64,000 bases of DNA. Source: Diploptera punctata. Lineage: Eukaryota; Arthropoda; Insecta; Blattodea; Blaberidae. Position numbers and translations under genes: made by a program. Positions 1-11,599 of the stretch are shown here, piece by piece (position 1 is the stretch's first letter; every line of letters starts with the position of its first letter). The stretch lies in assembly GCA_030220185.1 (NCBI GenBank), contig JASPKZ010010273.1:620001-684000 (forward strand), given 5' to 3'. A model generated the notes under the pieces. It saw only the letters and a program-made list of their open reading frames with translations, was not told the origin of the DNA and ran no database searches.

Positions 1-269
1 ATGAATATACCTCATAGTGAGAATTCCTAAAATAAGTAATTACATGTATATTATTTAATGATGTATATACTAATTTGTCCCATCGAAACCTAACAAAATA
101 AAATGAGTAAACATTCATTTCTCTAAATATATTTCAAATGTTGGTCATTCCAATTTCTTAGATATCTCTGCTATGTAGCTTAAGTTTTTTTAAGCATTTG
201 CGCATGTTTACAATGATTCTGCAGAACTTTGAAGAAATCATTGCATACATAGATAAATTTGTTGCAGTA

Positions 270-535
270 TCATTCTGATGGAGTCTCCAGGGTTCTTTGC
301 TTTATCCCAGTTGTGTTGTGGTGGTAATTTTCATTTTTTGTTAGTCTCTGTTTTACATATTAAATAGATCTCAGTGAAAGTTAATTGTTCTGTTTCTGAT
401 AAAGTTTCTTTGTTCTTTTCTTTTGCCAAACTGTGCTATTTCATTATCCTGAATACCCACATCTGATGGAATCCATTGAAAATGTATTTCAGATTTTTTA
501 GATAGTTTTTTCAGTTGTTTCAATATGTTTATCCC
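270..535 (-). pseudogene. Non-LTR RNase H fragment, C-terminal part
   Basis: Read on the minus strand, roughly 410-520 encodes FQWIPSDVGIQDNEIAQFGKRK, which resembles the conserved QWIPSHVGIxGNExAD block of the RNase H domain of non-LTR retrotransposons. It breaks into stops soon after. It probably belongs with the RNase H N-terminal piece at 1050-1330, the two being separated by a hairpin element and a SINE. Confidence 0.6.
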
Positions 536-576
536 ATAATAAATTTGGGAATTTTTAACATTATGAGGTTTTATTA

Positions 577-737
577 ATAAGAATTAAATGAATCGTGGAA
601 TTCTTCTTACCTCATACTTCTATGTTTTTTCATGAAAACAACTGAGAATGGTGACAATGGTCGCTGATACTGCAGTGCTGTGTTTAAAAAACATTGAAGT
701 ATGAGGTAAGAAGAATTCAAGATTCATTTAATTCTTA
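577..737 (+). repeat. Palindromic element with degenerate hammerhead at its tip
   Basis: An inverted repeat (outer arms near 581-612 and 705-737, both containing ACCTCATACTTC or its complement) encloses CTGAGAA at 642-648 and GATACTGCAGT at 666-676. This is the layout of the window's hammerhead repeats, but the core has G8A plus A14U and the cleavage base is G, so it should be inactive. The left flank has the family end signature ACATTATGAGGTTTTATT at 557-574. Confidence 0.6.
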
Positions 738-789
738 TGTTTATCCCAGTTCAGTTATTAAGTTTTCTTTTCATATTATGTTTATTACG

Positions 790-965
790 TTGCATCATGA
801 ACATCCTGGTAGCACTAAAGATTTTTTGATGTTATATTTTAAATTAACACTTTCCAGAATTGGATGTAGTTTTATTTTAGAAAGAAAAATTAACGTTCAA
901 ACCAGGACTCGAATCCTGGATCTCTGACTCTGCGAGTTAGTATAACCGTTACACCATTTGAACTA
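790..965 (-). repeat. tRNA-derived SINE (family T3)
   Basis: On the minus strand 905-963 reads as a tRNA-like head: an A-box-like GGTGTAACGGTTA and B-box-like GGATTCGAGTCC. It is followed by a body with the shared string TTCCAGAATTGGATGTAG (complement side, 853-870). Related copies lie at 1715-1800, 2040-2195, 45700-45770 (body only) and 46913-47010. Confidence 0.55.
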
Positions 966-1049
966 AAGATGTAAGGTTCCAGATGTGTGTTGAATCTGTA
1001 TTCCTTGCAATGGATTTTAAAACACTATCTATTGCTATCAATTCTGATC

Positions 1050-1330
1050 TATATACTAATCTCAATTTTAGATTTTTTTTGTCCCTTTTTCAAAACTCCG
1101 CTGCTTATATGTCCAAACTCATCCTTACTACCATCCGTGTATATTTTGATAGCATTCTTAGGTATCATACTTTTAGTTTCTAGAGCTAGTTGTTTAAGAT
1201 ATTCAGGGTGCTGTATTTTGTTAGCAATTTGTTACTAATTTGGGCAAAATATACTTTTGGTAATTCTATATGTGGTAAGAAAAGTATTAGAAAGGTATGT
1301 ATTTGTAACCTTACCTGTCCATAAATTGTT
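1050..1330 (-). pseudogene. Non-LTR RNase H fragment, N-terminal part
   Basis: The minus strand encodes IPKNAIKIYTDGSKDEFGHI, the first catalytic-aspartate block (YTDGS) of an RNase H domain, preceded by HPEYLKQLALETKSM. It is a short fragment and degenerates outside this block. With the piece at 270-535 it marks an old minus-strand non-LTR element split by later insertions. Confidence 0.65.
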
Positions 1331-1714
1331 TTTTTGTAAATTATACCAAAAGGGGAGTCCTTTTTTAATCAGATCAATAAGTAAATGAGTAAATTATTAT
1401 TTTAAACAGAACATTAAAATAATTAAACTGTAATTTAATGAAATATGGTGAATGAAAAGTGGCTCCTTTCTACACAGTTACCAAAATTTCTTAAAAACCT
1501 GATCATTCTCTAACACAAAAAACTTTTACCACTATACTGTTCCTGAATTCTCAAATGATAATTTTCTTGGCCATTATAGTGCAAATGGTTTGATATGTAT
1601 GGTACAACAGACCACAGGTAGCAAACTGTTTTGATTCTTATTGCCTATTTTCAATTAGATCTCATATTGCCAAACTTTTTTTTTGTGTTGTGACATCTAC
1701 CAATATAGTTTTGA
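1331..1714. other. No recognisable feature
   Basis: AT-rich DNA with stops in all frames. No repeat shared with the rest of the window and no coding signal was recognised. Confidence 0.5.
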
Positions 1715-1800
1715 AAATAAAAATTAATGCTCGAACCCTGGACCTGTGGTTCTAGCACCAATATGCAGTCCATTACACCATTCAACTCACAATACAAACG
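1715..1800 (-). repeat. tRNA-derived SINE copy (family T3)
   Basis: The minus strand has a tRNA-like segment; on the plus strand CTCGAACCCTGGACC (B-box side) and AGTCCATTACACCATT (A-box side) are visible. It is related to the copy at 790-965 and is diverged. Confidence 0.5.
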
Positions 1801-2039
1801 TCAAAATTTCTTTCCTCGTATTCATTTCCCTTATCATCCGAAGGCAGATAGACGCTGTCGATAGCCAATGGACGGCTTCTATTTAAGAAGTATTTTAAAT
1901 GAGAATTTTACACTACCTTTTCAAGCAGGAAAGCTTAATATTGCAATGTTAAATCTAAATATTAATATTTTCTATTACTGGACAATATTATTTTGAAAGA
2001 AAAATTAAATTAAAATTTTACACAACCTTATTTAAGCAG

Positions 2040-2195
2040 TAAAGCTTAATAGTTTGATGTTATATTTAAATATTAATACCTTCCAAAACTGGACAATATT
2101 ATTTTGAAAAGAAAAATTAACTCTTGAACTTGAACCTCTGACCTCTAGTTCTTTGCAGCAGTATGCAGTCCATTACACCATTCAAGACATGATAC
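2040..2195 (-). repeat. tRNA-derived SINE copy (family T3)
   Basis: Body string TTTGATGTTATATTTAAAT is followed by a degenerate tRNA-like head on the minus strand (plus-strand AGTCCATTACACCATTCAA at 2167-2185). It is close in form to the copies at 790-965 and 1715-1800. Confidence 0.5.
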
Positions 2196-2930
2196 AAATG
2201 TCAACATTTCTTACCTCATATACAATTCTCTAATTTTTCCAAGGCAGATAGACATTACCTCATCGAAAAATTCTTTCCTTTCCAAAGTACGACGAAATAC
2301 TACTGAAAATTTTGAAGTCATCCCTCAAAATCTGTAGGAAGCTTTGGGCATTTGTTGTATGGCATCTTAGAGATAAGCCAGACTACTATATAAAACATTT
2401 CATTCATCCATGGCTTGCTTTGAACTCCTCTTTAGATATACCAAGAACTTCACCTTTCTCTTTTGCTTTACTTCATATGGTATCACTAGTCACAGGTTGA
2501 TCATTCTTCCTCCTTTCATGTACAATTTTCAAAACTTTTTTTTATTCAATGCCAAGATGTCTTTCTTTGTGAGGGCCAGTGAATTTCTTTCTGGTAGGTT
2601 TAGTTACAAATATTGACAATTTCTGTTGCTGCCACATGCAAATGTTGCTCCCAGTTACATTGAACTCTCTTCCTGTCTTTCTATCGCCATTTTTTCATCA
2701 TAAAGAATTACTTACTACTTAAAAGAAGCATCATAGGATGTTCTCAGTGTGCTGTCCATTTCGAGACTAGTTACGGTAGTATCAGTAATTTAAATGTTGT
2801 ATGCAATAATAGGTCAACAATTAATATTATCTAAGTTGATAATTGCAACAGTGCATTGTTACGCAAGAAATGACAAGTTTGAATGAAAACAGTAAGCAAC
2901 AGAACGGATTTTCATACAGCACCCTAGTTA
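2196..2930. other. Unassigned AT-rich DNA
   Basis: Short open frames at 2312-2616 have no recognisable motif, start context or neighbouring splice signal. No function is supported; a decayed transposon is possible. Confidence 0.4.
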
Positions 2931-3009
2931 TGGGTGCTATGTTTGGACAAAAAAGTTACACATTAGATTTGTGTAAATACAGTATTTCTTGTACTTTGAT
3001 ATATATACA

Positions 3010-3098
3010 CTAGTGTCCAAAATTAAAGCAACAAACTGAAATTTCATCTTTGGGGGTTTATTTTGCCAGAAAATAGTATAAACAAGTGATACGAAAGT
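3010..3098 (-). mobile_element. Tc1-like transposon remnant, 3' end
   Basis: It begins with CACTAGTGTCCAAAATTAAA, which has the look of a Tc1/mariner terminal repeat, and stops at the left target duplication of the inserted non-LTR element (3088-3098). Sequence on the far side of that insertion (from 5778) continues into the C-terminus of a minus-strand Tc1 transposase, so the two parts were once contiguous. No matching right inverted repeat was found beyond 6960. Confidence 0.55.
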
Positions 3099-5747
3099 CA
3101 TGATTTTATAATTGTAAATGTACATGCCCCCACAGAAGATAAAGATGACAAGATCAAGGATGAGTTCTATGAACAATTAGAATGCTTATTTGATAGCCTT
3201 TCACGATATCATATGAAAATTGTCTTAGGAGATTTTAATGCAAAAGTGGGGCGGGAAGATATATTCAAACCAACAATAGGCAAATTCAGTCTTCATGAAG
3301 ATAGTAACGACAACGGGGTTAGATTAGTCACATTTGCCACATCAAAGAATCTGATTGTTAAGAGCACAACATTTCAGCATAAGGATATTCATAAATACAC
3401 CTGGACGTCCCCAGATGGAGAAACTCGGAACCAGATAGATCATGTATTAGTGGATAGACGCTGGCACAGTAGCATCATTGATGTTAGATCAGTTAGAGGG
3501 ACAGACTGCAATTCAGATCATCATCTGGTCAGGGTGAAAATCAGACAACGGCTATCGCTTATGAGAGGAACAAACGCTAAAGATGATTCTGTAAAATATG
3601 AATTAAAAAACTTGAAAAATGATGAAATGCGGCAAGAATACCAAATCAAAATTGCTAATAGATTTGAAGTACTGGAATCTTCAGATGACAATGTGGCAAA
3701 CGAAGAAGAAACTGATATAAATAAAGAATGGGAGGCTATAAGAGATACTATTAAATTGTCAGCATCAGAAAGCATTGGTTGTTTAAAAAAGAGGCAAAAC
3801 AAGAAATGGTTTGATGAGGAATGTGCCGACATTGTAAAGAAAAGAAAGCTAGCAAAAATGAAATGGTTACACGAGCCAAATGAGGTAAATTTAGAGCAAT
3901 TGGGTAGTGTTAGACGGGAAACCACCAAGTTACTAAAGAGTAAAAAGAGGGAATATTTGAGAGAGAAGATTAATGATCTTGAAATGAATGCAAAAAATAG
4001 GAACATTAGAGAATTATATCAGGGAATTAGTATAGAGAAGAAAGGGTTTCAGGCTAGAACAAACATAATTCGGAATGAAAATGGGGATATGATTGCAGAT
4101 TCCAAGAGTATATTAAATAGATGGAAAAGTTATTTTAATCAGCTATTAAATGTACATACAGAACAGGACATTGAGGAGGATAAGTTACAGACAGCAGAAA
4201 TGCTAGTCGCAGAGCCAAGTGCATTAGAGGTTGAAATGGCGATTGAAAAATTGAAGATGTATAAAGCATCAGGTTCAGATGAGATCCCAGCAGAACTGAT
4301 AAAATCAGGGGGAGAAAAATTGATGGACAAGATACGCTGTTTGCTTAGTATGATTTGGGAAAAAGAAGCTCTTCCAGATGAATGGAAGGAATCAATTATC
4401 GTACCAATTTATAAGAAAGGAGATAAAACTGATTGCAACAACTATAGGGGCATCTCATTACTCTCAACTTCGTACAAAATTCTAACAAATATATTAGTAA
4501 GCAGACTTACTCCCTATATTGATGACATTCTAGGAGATCATCAATGTGCATTTAGAAGAAACAGGTCTACAACAGATCAGATTTTTAGTATAAGACAGAT
4601 TTTAGAAAAGAAATGGGAATATAATGGTACTGTACATCAACTATACGTAGACTTCCAAAAAGCATATGATTCAATTAAGAGGGAGAAGTTATATAGTATC
4701 CTGCTGGAGTTCGGAATTCCTAAAAAGTTAGTTAGACTTATACGAATGTGTCTAAATGGCTCAACGAGTAGGGTGCGTGTAGGCAAACAGTTTTCAGACA
4801 CTTTTGAAATCCAGAATGGGTTGAAGCAAGGAGATGCACTATCTCCTCTACTATTTAATTTTGTACTAGAGCATGCCATTAAATCTTTAGAGAATGAGGA
4901 AGGCTTACAACTCAATGGTATTAATAAGCTGTTAGTTTATGCTGATGATGTAGTACTACTGGCCGATAGCGAGGAGATACTAAAGGCCAACACGCACACA
5001 CTATTGAGTAACACTAAGAAATTAGGACTGGAAGTAAATATCAGTAAAACTAAATATATGGTCACACGTAGAAATACATTATATAATGGAAATGGACAGC
5101 TAATGACAAATGAGGGAAATTTTGAGGAATTGGCTGAATTCAAATACCTAGGAACAATAATCACAAATAGGAATGAGATGCACAAAGAAATTAAACATAG
5201 GCTCAATTCTGGAAATGCATGCTATTATGCATTGCAAAGACTTTTGATGTCCCAACTCCTTTCAAAAAACGTTAAGCTGAAAATATATAAAACTATTATT
5301 CTACCAGTTATATTATATGGGTGCGAAACATGGACTCTTACTTTAAGGGAGGAAAGGAGATTACGAGTATTTGAGAATAAAGTTCTTAGGAAAATTTTTG
5401 GACCAAAGAGAGATGAACAAACAGGTGAATGGAGAAGACTTCATAACAATGAACTACATGGTCTTTATAGGAAGCCAGATATAATAAGAACAGTTAAGTC
5501 CCATAGACTGCGATGGGCAGGACATGTTGCGCGTATGGGGAATGAAAGACGTGCATGGAAACTTCTTGTAGGAAAGCCAGAAGGAAAACGCCCAGTTGGT
5601 AGACCAAGAATGAGGTGGGAGAACAACATTAACTATGATTTGAGGGAAGTAGATTATACAGGGAATGATTGGAAAGCATTAGCTCAGGATAGGGATGTAT
5701 GGAGAGCTTATGTCCGTGCGGCCATGAACCTACGGGTTCGATAGTGC
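3099..5747 (+). CDS. Endonuclease/reverse transcriptase ORF, 5'-truncated
   Basis: The frame is open from the truncation point; the first ATG (3213) is internal and not the native start. Order: APE-type endonuclease C-terminal half (VNVHAPTEDK, LGDFNAKVG, IDHVLVDRRW, SDHHLV), a linker of about 200 residues, then reverse transcriptase with YRGISLLST, CAFRRNRSTTDQ, VDFQKAYDSI, GLKQGDALSPLLFNF and catalytic YADDVVLLA, then the thumb and C-terminal segment ILYGCETWTL and KSHRLRWAGHVARM. No RNase H domain follows. The gene product would nick target DNA and copy its own RNA, but this copy lacks its endonuclease N-terminus and 5' UTR. Clade placement as RTE-like rests on the EN-RT architecture and simple-repeat tail and is tentative. 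Confidence 0.88.
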
Positions 5748-5777
5748 CAGTGAGTAAGTAAGTAAGTAAGTAAGTAA
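3099..5777 (+). mobile_element. 5'-truncated non-LTR retrotransposon (RTE-like)
   Basis: The insertion is bounded by an 11-bp target duplication GATACGAAAGT (3088-3098 and 5778-5788). The 3' end is a (TAAG)n repeat at about 5750-5777. The body starts inside the endonuclease domain, so the 5' end is missing, as is typical of incomplete target-primed reverse transcription. Six or so shorter 3' fragments of the same family are in this window (19130-19490, 19895-20050, 21715-22095, 28795-29085, 45195-45345, 54190-54780). The intact frame suggests recent insertion. It sits inside a Tc1-like transposon. Confidence 0.88.
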
Positions 5778-5881
5778 GATACGAAAGTATAAACAATCAG
5801 AAGAATAAAGAAAGTAAACAACTGAAAACATTCGTGCATACCAGTAAAACAAAATGTCCCTTTTTTCAAAATTAGTGAATA

Positions 5882-6956
5882 TCAAACACATCCAGAAAAC
5901 AGGTTAGTGTGTTCAGTATTGGGTGTGACCACCTCTGGCAGCAATACAGGCTTCATAACGGCGTGGCATGTTGCGAATAATGTCATCAATCTCATTTTGA
6001 GGCAGTAATGCCCATTCTTCCTGCAGAGCAACTCGCAAGGCCTGGTGAGTGGTTGATGGATATTCACGTGAAGCAACTCATTTCCCTAGTGCATCCCAGA
6101 CATGCTCTATAGGATTAAAATCGGGAGAGTGAGCAGGCCAATCCTCCATGCGTGCAATATCTTCAGTTTCCAGGAACTCGATCAACCACCTGTGTTCTAT
6201 GAGGACGAGCATTATCATCCATCAGTAAGAAGTCTGGGCCCACAGCACCGCGAAACAACCGCACATGAGGTGCCAAGATCTCATCACGATACCTGACACC
6301 AGTTAAGCCTTGTCAATGTACCTATACAATTTCATGAAGAGATGTTCGAGTAGTCAACAGAATTCCTGCCTACACCATTATTGAGTCACCTCCAAATTGG
6401 TCTCTTTCCACAATGTTTGAGTCTCAAAATCGTGTTCCAGGTTCTCTCCAGATGCAAAATCGTCGAGAATCATTTTCAAGACTAAATCTGGACTTGTCTG
6501 TGAAGAGAACATTGGCCCACTGTTCGATCGTGCAGTTGGCATGTTGATGACTCCACTCTAGGCGGTTCTCTTCTCTGAAAAGCGTCAGGGTACATATACA
6601 GCAGGTCTCCGACAATAAAGGCCTCTCTGTCGAAGCCGTCTGTATACTGTTTGCCTCGATACAACTGTTCCAGTGGATGCTGTGAGGTCAGATGCCAGTT
6701 GTCGTGCAGTACTATGGCAGTACCATCTTGCCCATAGAGCCAAATAACGGTCCTCTCTTTCCGATGTCACTCTTGGTCGTACTTGCCCTGGTCTTCGGGA
6801 TACATTTTCAGACTCTAAAAACTGTTGCCACATCCGAGAAATAACAGAACGATTCACATTAAACCATCTGGCCACATCAGCTTGACTCTGTCCTGCTTCC
6901 ATTCTTCCTCTGGCCCTCCAACGAAGAGAATCTTCTAGGCGGCTTCTCTGTGCCAT
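5882..6956 (-). pseudogene. Tc1-like transposase, frameshifted
   Basis: The minus-strand start is MAQRSRLEDSLRW at 6956. The N-terminal paired-type helix-turn-helix part includes GRMEAGQSQADVARWFNVN and SRQTVYRRLRQRGL. The DDE domain is in another frame: VLFTDKSRFSL (first Asp), LLMDDNARPHRT (second Asp) and DFNPIEHVWDALG (Glu), i.e. DD34E-like spacing. It ends near IRNMPRRYEACIAARGGHTQY. There is a frameshift at about 6580 and several stops (for example near 6425, 6330 and 6170), so it is dead. Confidence 0.85.
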
Positions 6957-6959
6957 ACT

Positions 6960-7183
6960 CTACCTGCAGTAAATGTTTTCACAGCAAACATTGATGTTGG
7001 ACTAAGCAATAAACACTATACTGCAGTACCCTGTTTGATAGGTGCACTGATGTCATCATTTGCATGGTTGTAAGATGACCTGAATGCTATCTGCAGTTCA
7101 GAACAGGACTGTACTGACATATGTTTACGTTTTATATGAATATATAGTGAATTAGACATAGGAAGGCTTATACAAGCTTCATA

Positions 7184-7221
<38 letters not shown>

Positions 7222-8434
7222 GCTTGTATGAGCCTCATTCAATGCGTATGCGGCTTTCTTGCTTTAATTATATAAAACATATTACTTATAATCTTACCTT
7301 ATAACATGTTGAAAGTGTTGTCTTTCCTGGGTTGTACAGGCATTTTATCTGGAAACAGCATTCTGGCTAACGAGAGTGAATTCTTCCATTGTAATGTTCC
7401 TGATTTCATTCAAAATGTTTTCATTTAGCTACCCAACATGTGAGGATTTGTAAAATAGAGTTCAGTAAATAAAAGTTAATCATGTAACATATGTTATTCT
7501 TATAAGGTGAGATTATATTTAATACAGTTTAAGTAGGGAAGCCATAAGTGCATCAAGGGCTTCGTAGTGGAGTGAAAACTCTGCTCGAATGGTTACAACT
7601 TATATAGATCCTATATATATATGTATATAAACACACACACACACATGTTCCTCGAGTCACTAATAAATTCCTACAATGGAATTAATCAGTTTCTTTGCTA
7701 ATTTTTAAAAATTTAACTGTGTATCATGCCATCTGTGCTAAATCCCCATTTTCTTTACAAAAATAGATCACTTGCAAATTATTGTATATCTGGCTTAACG
7801 TGGCAAAGAGAGAATTGAGATATAAGGATAGATCCTTCATCGCTTTCGCTCAGTTACAAAAGAAAGAACCCACGCTGTTGTCAGTTTTCGTCTTCCCCCT
7901 TACCCCTATTAACATCTGATGAAGAAATTCCTACAACACTGGTGCGAGTGAGAGAAGTGAGTACAGCTGTCTCTTTCTACAAATTTCTTGCAAAGTTAAG
8001 CCAGGTGAACTATAGTTGCACATTCAGAAATGGTGTAATTGCAGAGGTTTCTGTCACTAGAGAAAGCATGGTATTTCTGTGTTCTACACAGATCTAATGG
8101 TGTATACCATTTAATTTTATCTGGCACTCATATATTCCCAGAGTTATATTTCACTGTGTAATATTTTTAAAATGGTGGTTTTAGTGAACAAATTTAGTCT
8201 GTAGTTCTTGTGGTTATGTAATATATATATATATATACATTTTTTTTTTTCATTTAAATTCATTGCTCACATCATACATTTTAATGCAGTAAAGAATAAT
8301 AGTCTTAAAAACAATTCAGGCACCTCATATAGACCTAACTTATTATAGCAATTGTTAACAATATGTGAAATTACTGTAATGATAACTTTTTTTTTCAGTT
8401 GTGTGTCATAATTATGTATTTTATTTTGTTTTAG
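6960..8434. other. Region upstream of RIOK2 exon A: simple repeats only
   Basis: Contains an (AT)n tract at 7190-7217 enclosed by an inverted repeat (CAAGCTTCAT / ATGAAGCTTG), a short (CA)n at 7630-7646 and another (AT)n at 8221-8237. I looked here for the missing first RIOK2 exon and did not find it. Nothing else was recognised. Confidence 0.5.
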
Positions 8435-8593
<159 letters not shown>

Positions 8594-8744
8594 TGACTAG
8601 AAATTTGATTGTTTTAACAACAAAGATAAAAGAATGTTGGATGGATATTATCAGTACAATATTTCATTTTCTCACAGCATGAGTTTATCTGATTTATGAG
8701 CCTTTTTTCAGGAAGAATATTATAGTCACATCCATAAGGAAAAT

Positions 8745-8860
8745 TGTTTATATAATAATTGTTATATTTGAAGAGAAAACTTTCGGTCTGGGCGAAAATT
8801 TTTCTCTTCAAATATAATTTATCCTTCAATGAGAAGTGTTAAATTAATAATAAAATCGTT
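8745..8860. repeat. Fold-back fragment of tRNA-like repeat family T1
   Basis: TATATTTGAAGAGAAAA on one arm and TTTTTCTCTTCAAATATA on the other form a hairpin around GGTCTGGGCG. The right arm then continues with the family T1 tail (CAATGAGAAGTGTTAAAT). The tRNA-like core itself is missing. Confidence 0.6.
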
Positions 8861-8989
8861 AATAATTGTTACTTTGTTTAAGGCTCTACAATAAGTATAG
8901 AGACTGTTATATTACAAGTAATGTGCATTACATGGATCATAAACAATACTATTTAACTGTCATTAATTAGCACATGATAAAATGCATGC

Positions 8990-9283
8990 AGAAGAACTCC
9001 AACTTTCATTAATTTCAATTTCCTTCCTTTCTTCCTATTTGGCACTACAAACCATTGTGAGTTTTGGCCTCCTTCACAATTTCCTCCATTCATCTCGATC
9101 CTGTACTTTCTCTTTCCATCCTCTTATTCCCATCTTTCTTAAATCTTGTTCCTCATCCTGCAGCCACCTCTTTCTCGGTCTTCCTCTCCTTCTTACTCCT
9201 ATTATGTCATCATGTATTAATCGTTTTGGTATTCTTCCATTCTTTCATCTTGTCCTATCCATCTCAATCTCAATGACTTGATG
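8990..9283 (-). pseudogene. Reverse-transcriptase C-terminal fragment (split by mariner)
   Basis: The minus strand encodes SLRLRWIGQDERM, then PKRLIHDDIIGVRRRGRP and RKRWLQDEEQDL, the usual C-terminal segment of endonuclease-reverse transcriptase non-LTR elements. Upstream codons (IEIDNILRGEDLVRYI) lie beyond the mariner-like insertion, at 10183-10255. Confidence 0.7.
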
Positions 9284-9285
9284 TA

Positions 9286-10180
9286 CGAGGGCGGATCGGA
9301 AAGTAACGCACAATAATTTTTTTCTGCCTTGGTATTGCAGCTAGAATGTTGAAATTTCACAGAGATATAGTTTGAAGTTTTCACTACAGATGGTATTTTT
9401 TTCTCAGATGCACCTCTTGCGAGAGAAGCTTGAACTATGCAACAAAGATGGCGCGCATGCTACAGTCGTCCACCTGTGAGGATCGGATCGGAAAGTTACG
9501 CACAATATTTTTTTTTAAAAGTTTAATAGTAAAAAAAGGAAAAACATCACAAATGAACTTACATCTTTTACCTACTTTTCGACATAGTCACCAACTTTCT
9601 CAACACATTTTTCCCATCGTGTTACCAGTTTTAATATGCCCTGTTCGTAGAAGTCCGTTTGGTTGGAGTGTAGCCATCTGCGCACTGCTGATGCCTGCTT
9701 TGTTTCGGGCGTGTAGTGGTACGCCCACGACTCATCACCTGTGACGATTCCTTCCAGAAAGTCATGTACTTGTGCGGTGTACCGCGTTAAGTGGTCCAAG
9801 CTTGCCATCATTCGCTGGCCCTTGTGGTCGTCTGTCAGGTTCTTAGGCACAACAGCGAGCACTAACTTTACGGAAGACATTGCACGGTCCATACAATCAT
9901 CCCCATACACGCCACGCATGTCCCTGTGAATTTCACTGGGTTTATGCCCTTTGGCCCACAAAAATCGAACAACACTTCTCTGTTCCTCACAGGTGGACGA
10001 CTGTAGCATGCGCGCCATCTTTGTTGCATAGTTCAAGCTTCTCTGGCAAGAGGTGCACCTGAGAAAAAAATACCATCTGTAGTGAAAACGTCAAACTATA
10101 TCTCTGTGAAATTTCAACATTCTAGCTGCAATACCAAGGCAGACAAAAATTATTGTGCATTATTTTCCGATCCGCCCTCG
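9286..10180 (-). mobile_element. Mariner-like element with duplicated inverted 5' end
   Basis: An 895-bp element flanked by TA (9284-9285 and 10181-10182) with ends CGAGGGCGGATCGGAAAGTA and its complement. The inverted repeat continues for about 195 bp, far longer than a normal mariner end, because the left end is an inverted copy of the right end including the start of the transposase gene. A second end-like string CGGATCGGAAAGTTACGCAC lies internally at 9486-9505, the probable original left terminus. It is inserted in a reverse-transcriptase fragment within RIOK2 intron A-B. Confidence 0.8.
9572..10036 (-). pseudogene. Mariner-type transposase, internally deleted
   Basis: The frame starts MNYATKMARMLQSSTCEEQR and includes VVRFLWAKGHKPSEIHRDM, an N-terminal helix-turn-helix, then after a deletion DFLEGIVTGDESWAYHYTPE with the first catalytic Asp block (TGDESW) typical of mariner transposases. 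At about 154 residues it is well under half of the usual ~345, and the second and third acidic blocks are missing, so it is non-functional. A second, inverted copy of the first 17 codons sits at 9430-9480. Confidence 0.82.
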
Positions 10181-10384
10181 TATCTTACAAGATCCTCTCC
10201 TCTGAGTATATTATCAATTTCAATTAATTTCAATTTACCTTACATTAATTTAATTTGTATAGTGTACTAATATTACTTTATTAGGATGTAGACATAAGAA
10301 TAATCATAGTTGTATCCTAAATGTTGTAGGATTATTTCAGTATGTTCCAAAAATAATTTTCTGAAAGCTTTGAAATATTGTTGT

Positions 10385-10877
10385 TGTTGTTTTCTAATGG
10401 CGAGATTTGACGCTTAAGTCATTTTCTCTCTGGCTTCCCAGTACAAGCGAACAAGGTCCTTAGAGTGTTGTGCAGTTGGATTTAAAGCTGGACAGACTAG
10501 AAGGTGGTGTTTGTCCATGATCAGGTCCGGGTCTTTGCATATGACACATCTGTCGGATTGGAAAACGTTTATTCTCTGGAGGTGGTGAGCCAGGCAGTCG
10601 TGTCCTGACATCAGTCTGAATTTTGCTACTGCTTCCTTGTGGCCTTTATATTTTATTTCTGTGTATAGCTCATCAATTTTTCCCATGGTTTCCCTCTGGC
10701 TGTTGCAATGTTTTCCATTTGGAATGCTTTCTTAATTTCTTCGATTTTTCTGTGGAGATTCGAATTGGGGTTGCGCCTATAATTGTTGTTCATTTTGCAG
10801 CAAAATATCAAAATCTGCTCCCAGGGGACACCGTGTGGAGGCGAACAACCTTGTCCCCCAGCTTTGAAATATATCAC
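10385..10877 (-). pseudogene. Non-LTR element C-terminal fragment with Cys-His motif
   Basis: The minus-strand frame includes KEAVAKFRLMSGHDCLAHHL, then CVICKDPDLIMDKHHLLVC, a CxxC...HxxxxC zinc-knuckle-like motif that follows RNase H in several non-LTR clades. A second frame at 10653-10877 continues upstream with a frameshift. Similar C-termini occur at 52295 and 54307 in this window. The piece lies within 40 bp of a RIOK2 acceptor. Confidence 0.65.
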
Positions 10878-10885
10878 TTATATAA

Positions 10886-11131
<246 letters not shown>

Positions 11132-11344
11132 TAATATTGCAATTAACTACTTCTTGCTTAACTAAATAATACGATAATATGACTATTGTCAACAAAATGT
11201 TGGAATCTATTTGCTATAATGGAGCACAGGTTGTAAACTATATTTAATGCTATCAATTAGCTAAAGTAGCATTATGTGATGCCAACATACTTTTTTTATA
11301 GTGCAGTGTCTAATGACATCCTTGTTACTATGTATTTTATGATT

Positions 11345-11525
11345 ATTATTTTATTTATTTCCTGTAATCCCTAAATGGAACATAGGGCAGCAGTAAACTC
11401 CAGCGTACTCTGATCTCTGATTCCAGCCAGCCATTTCACTTGTTTCCAGCTTTTTCCTCTTTCTTTTGCTTCATCCTCTACTGATTGCTTCCAAGTTTTC
11501 CTATGTACTTGTTACTATGTACTAC
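11345..11525 (-). pseudogene. Retroelement C-terminal fragment
   Basis: The minus strand reads KTWKQSVEDEAKERGKSW, then KQVKWLAGIRDQSTLEFTA without a stop, resembling the end of a reverse-transcriptase polyprotein. Identification is by style only. Confidence 0.4.
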
Positions 11526-11599
11526 ACCATTATTCTATTATATTACAGGGTTACGTAGTTAAGATGGAAAAGTTTAACATGATAGATCTATTTAAATAA

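Noticed and set aside
694..927. Open frame of 77 codons
   Set aside because: It lies across a hairpin repeat and a SINE; composition and repeats explain it.
3521..4006. Minus-strand frame of 161 codons
   Set aside because: Shadow of the reverse transcriptase frame on the other strand.
9430..9744. Frame starting MNYATKMARMLQSSTCE on the plus strand
   Set aside because: It begins with the inverted copy of the mariner transposase start and then runs antisense through the element; not a gene.
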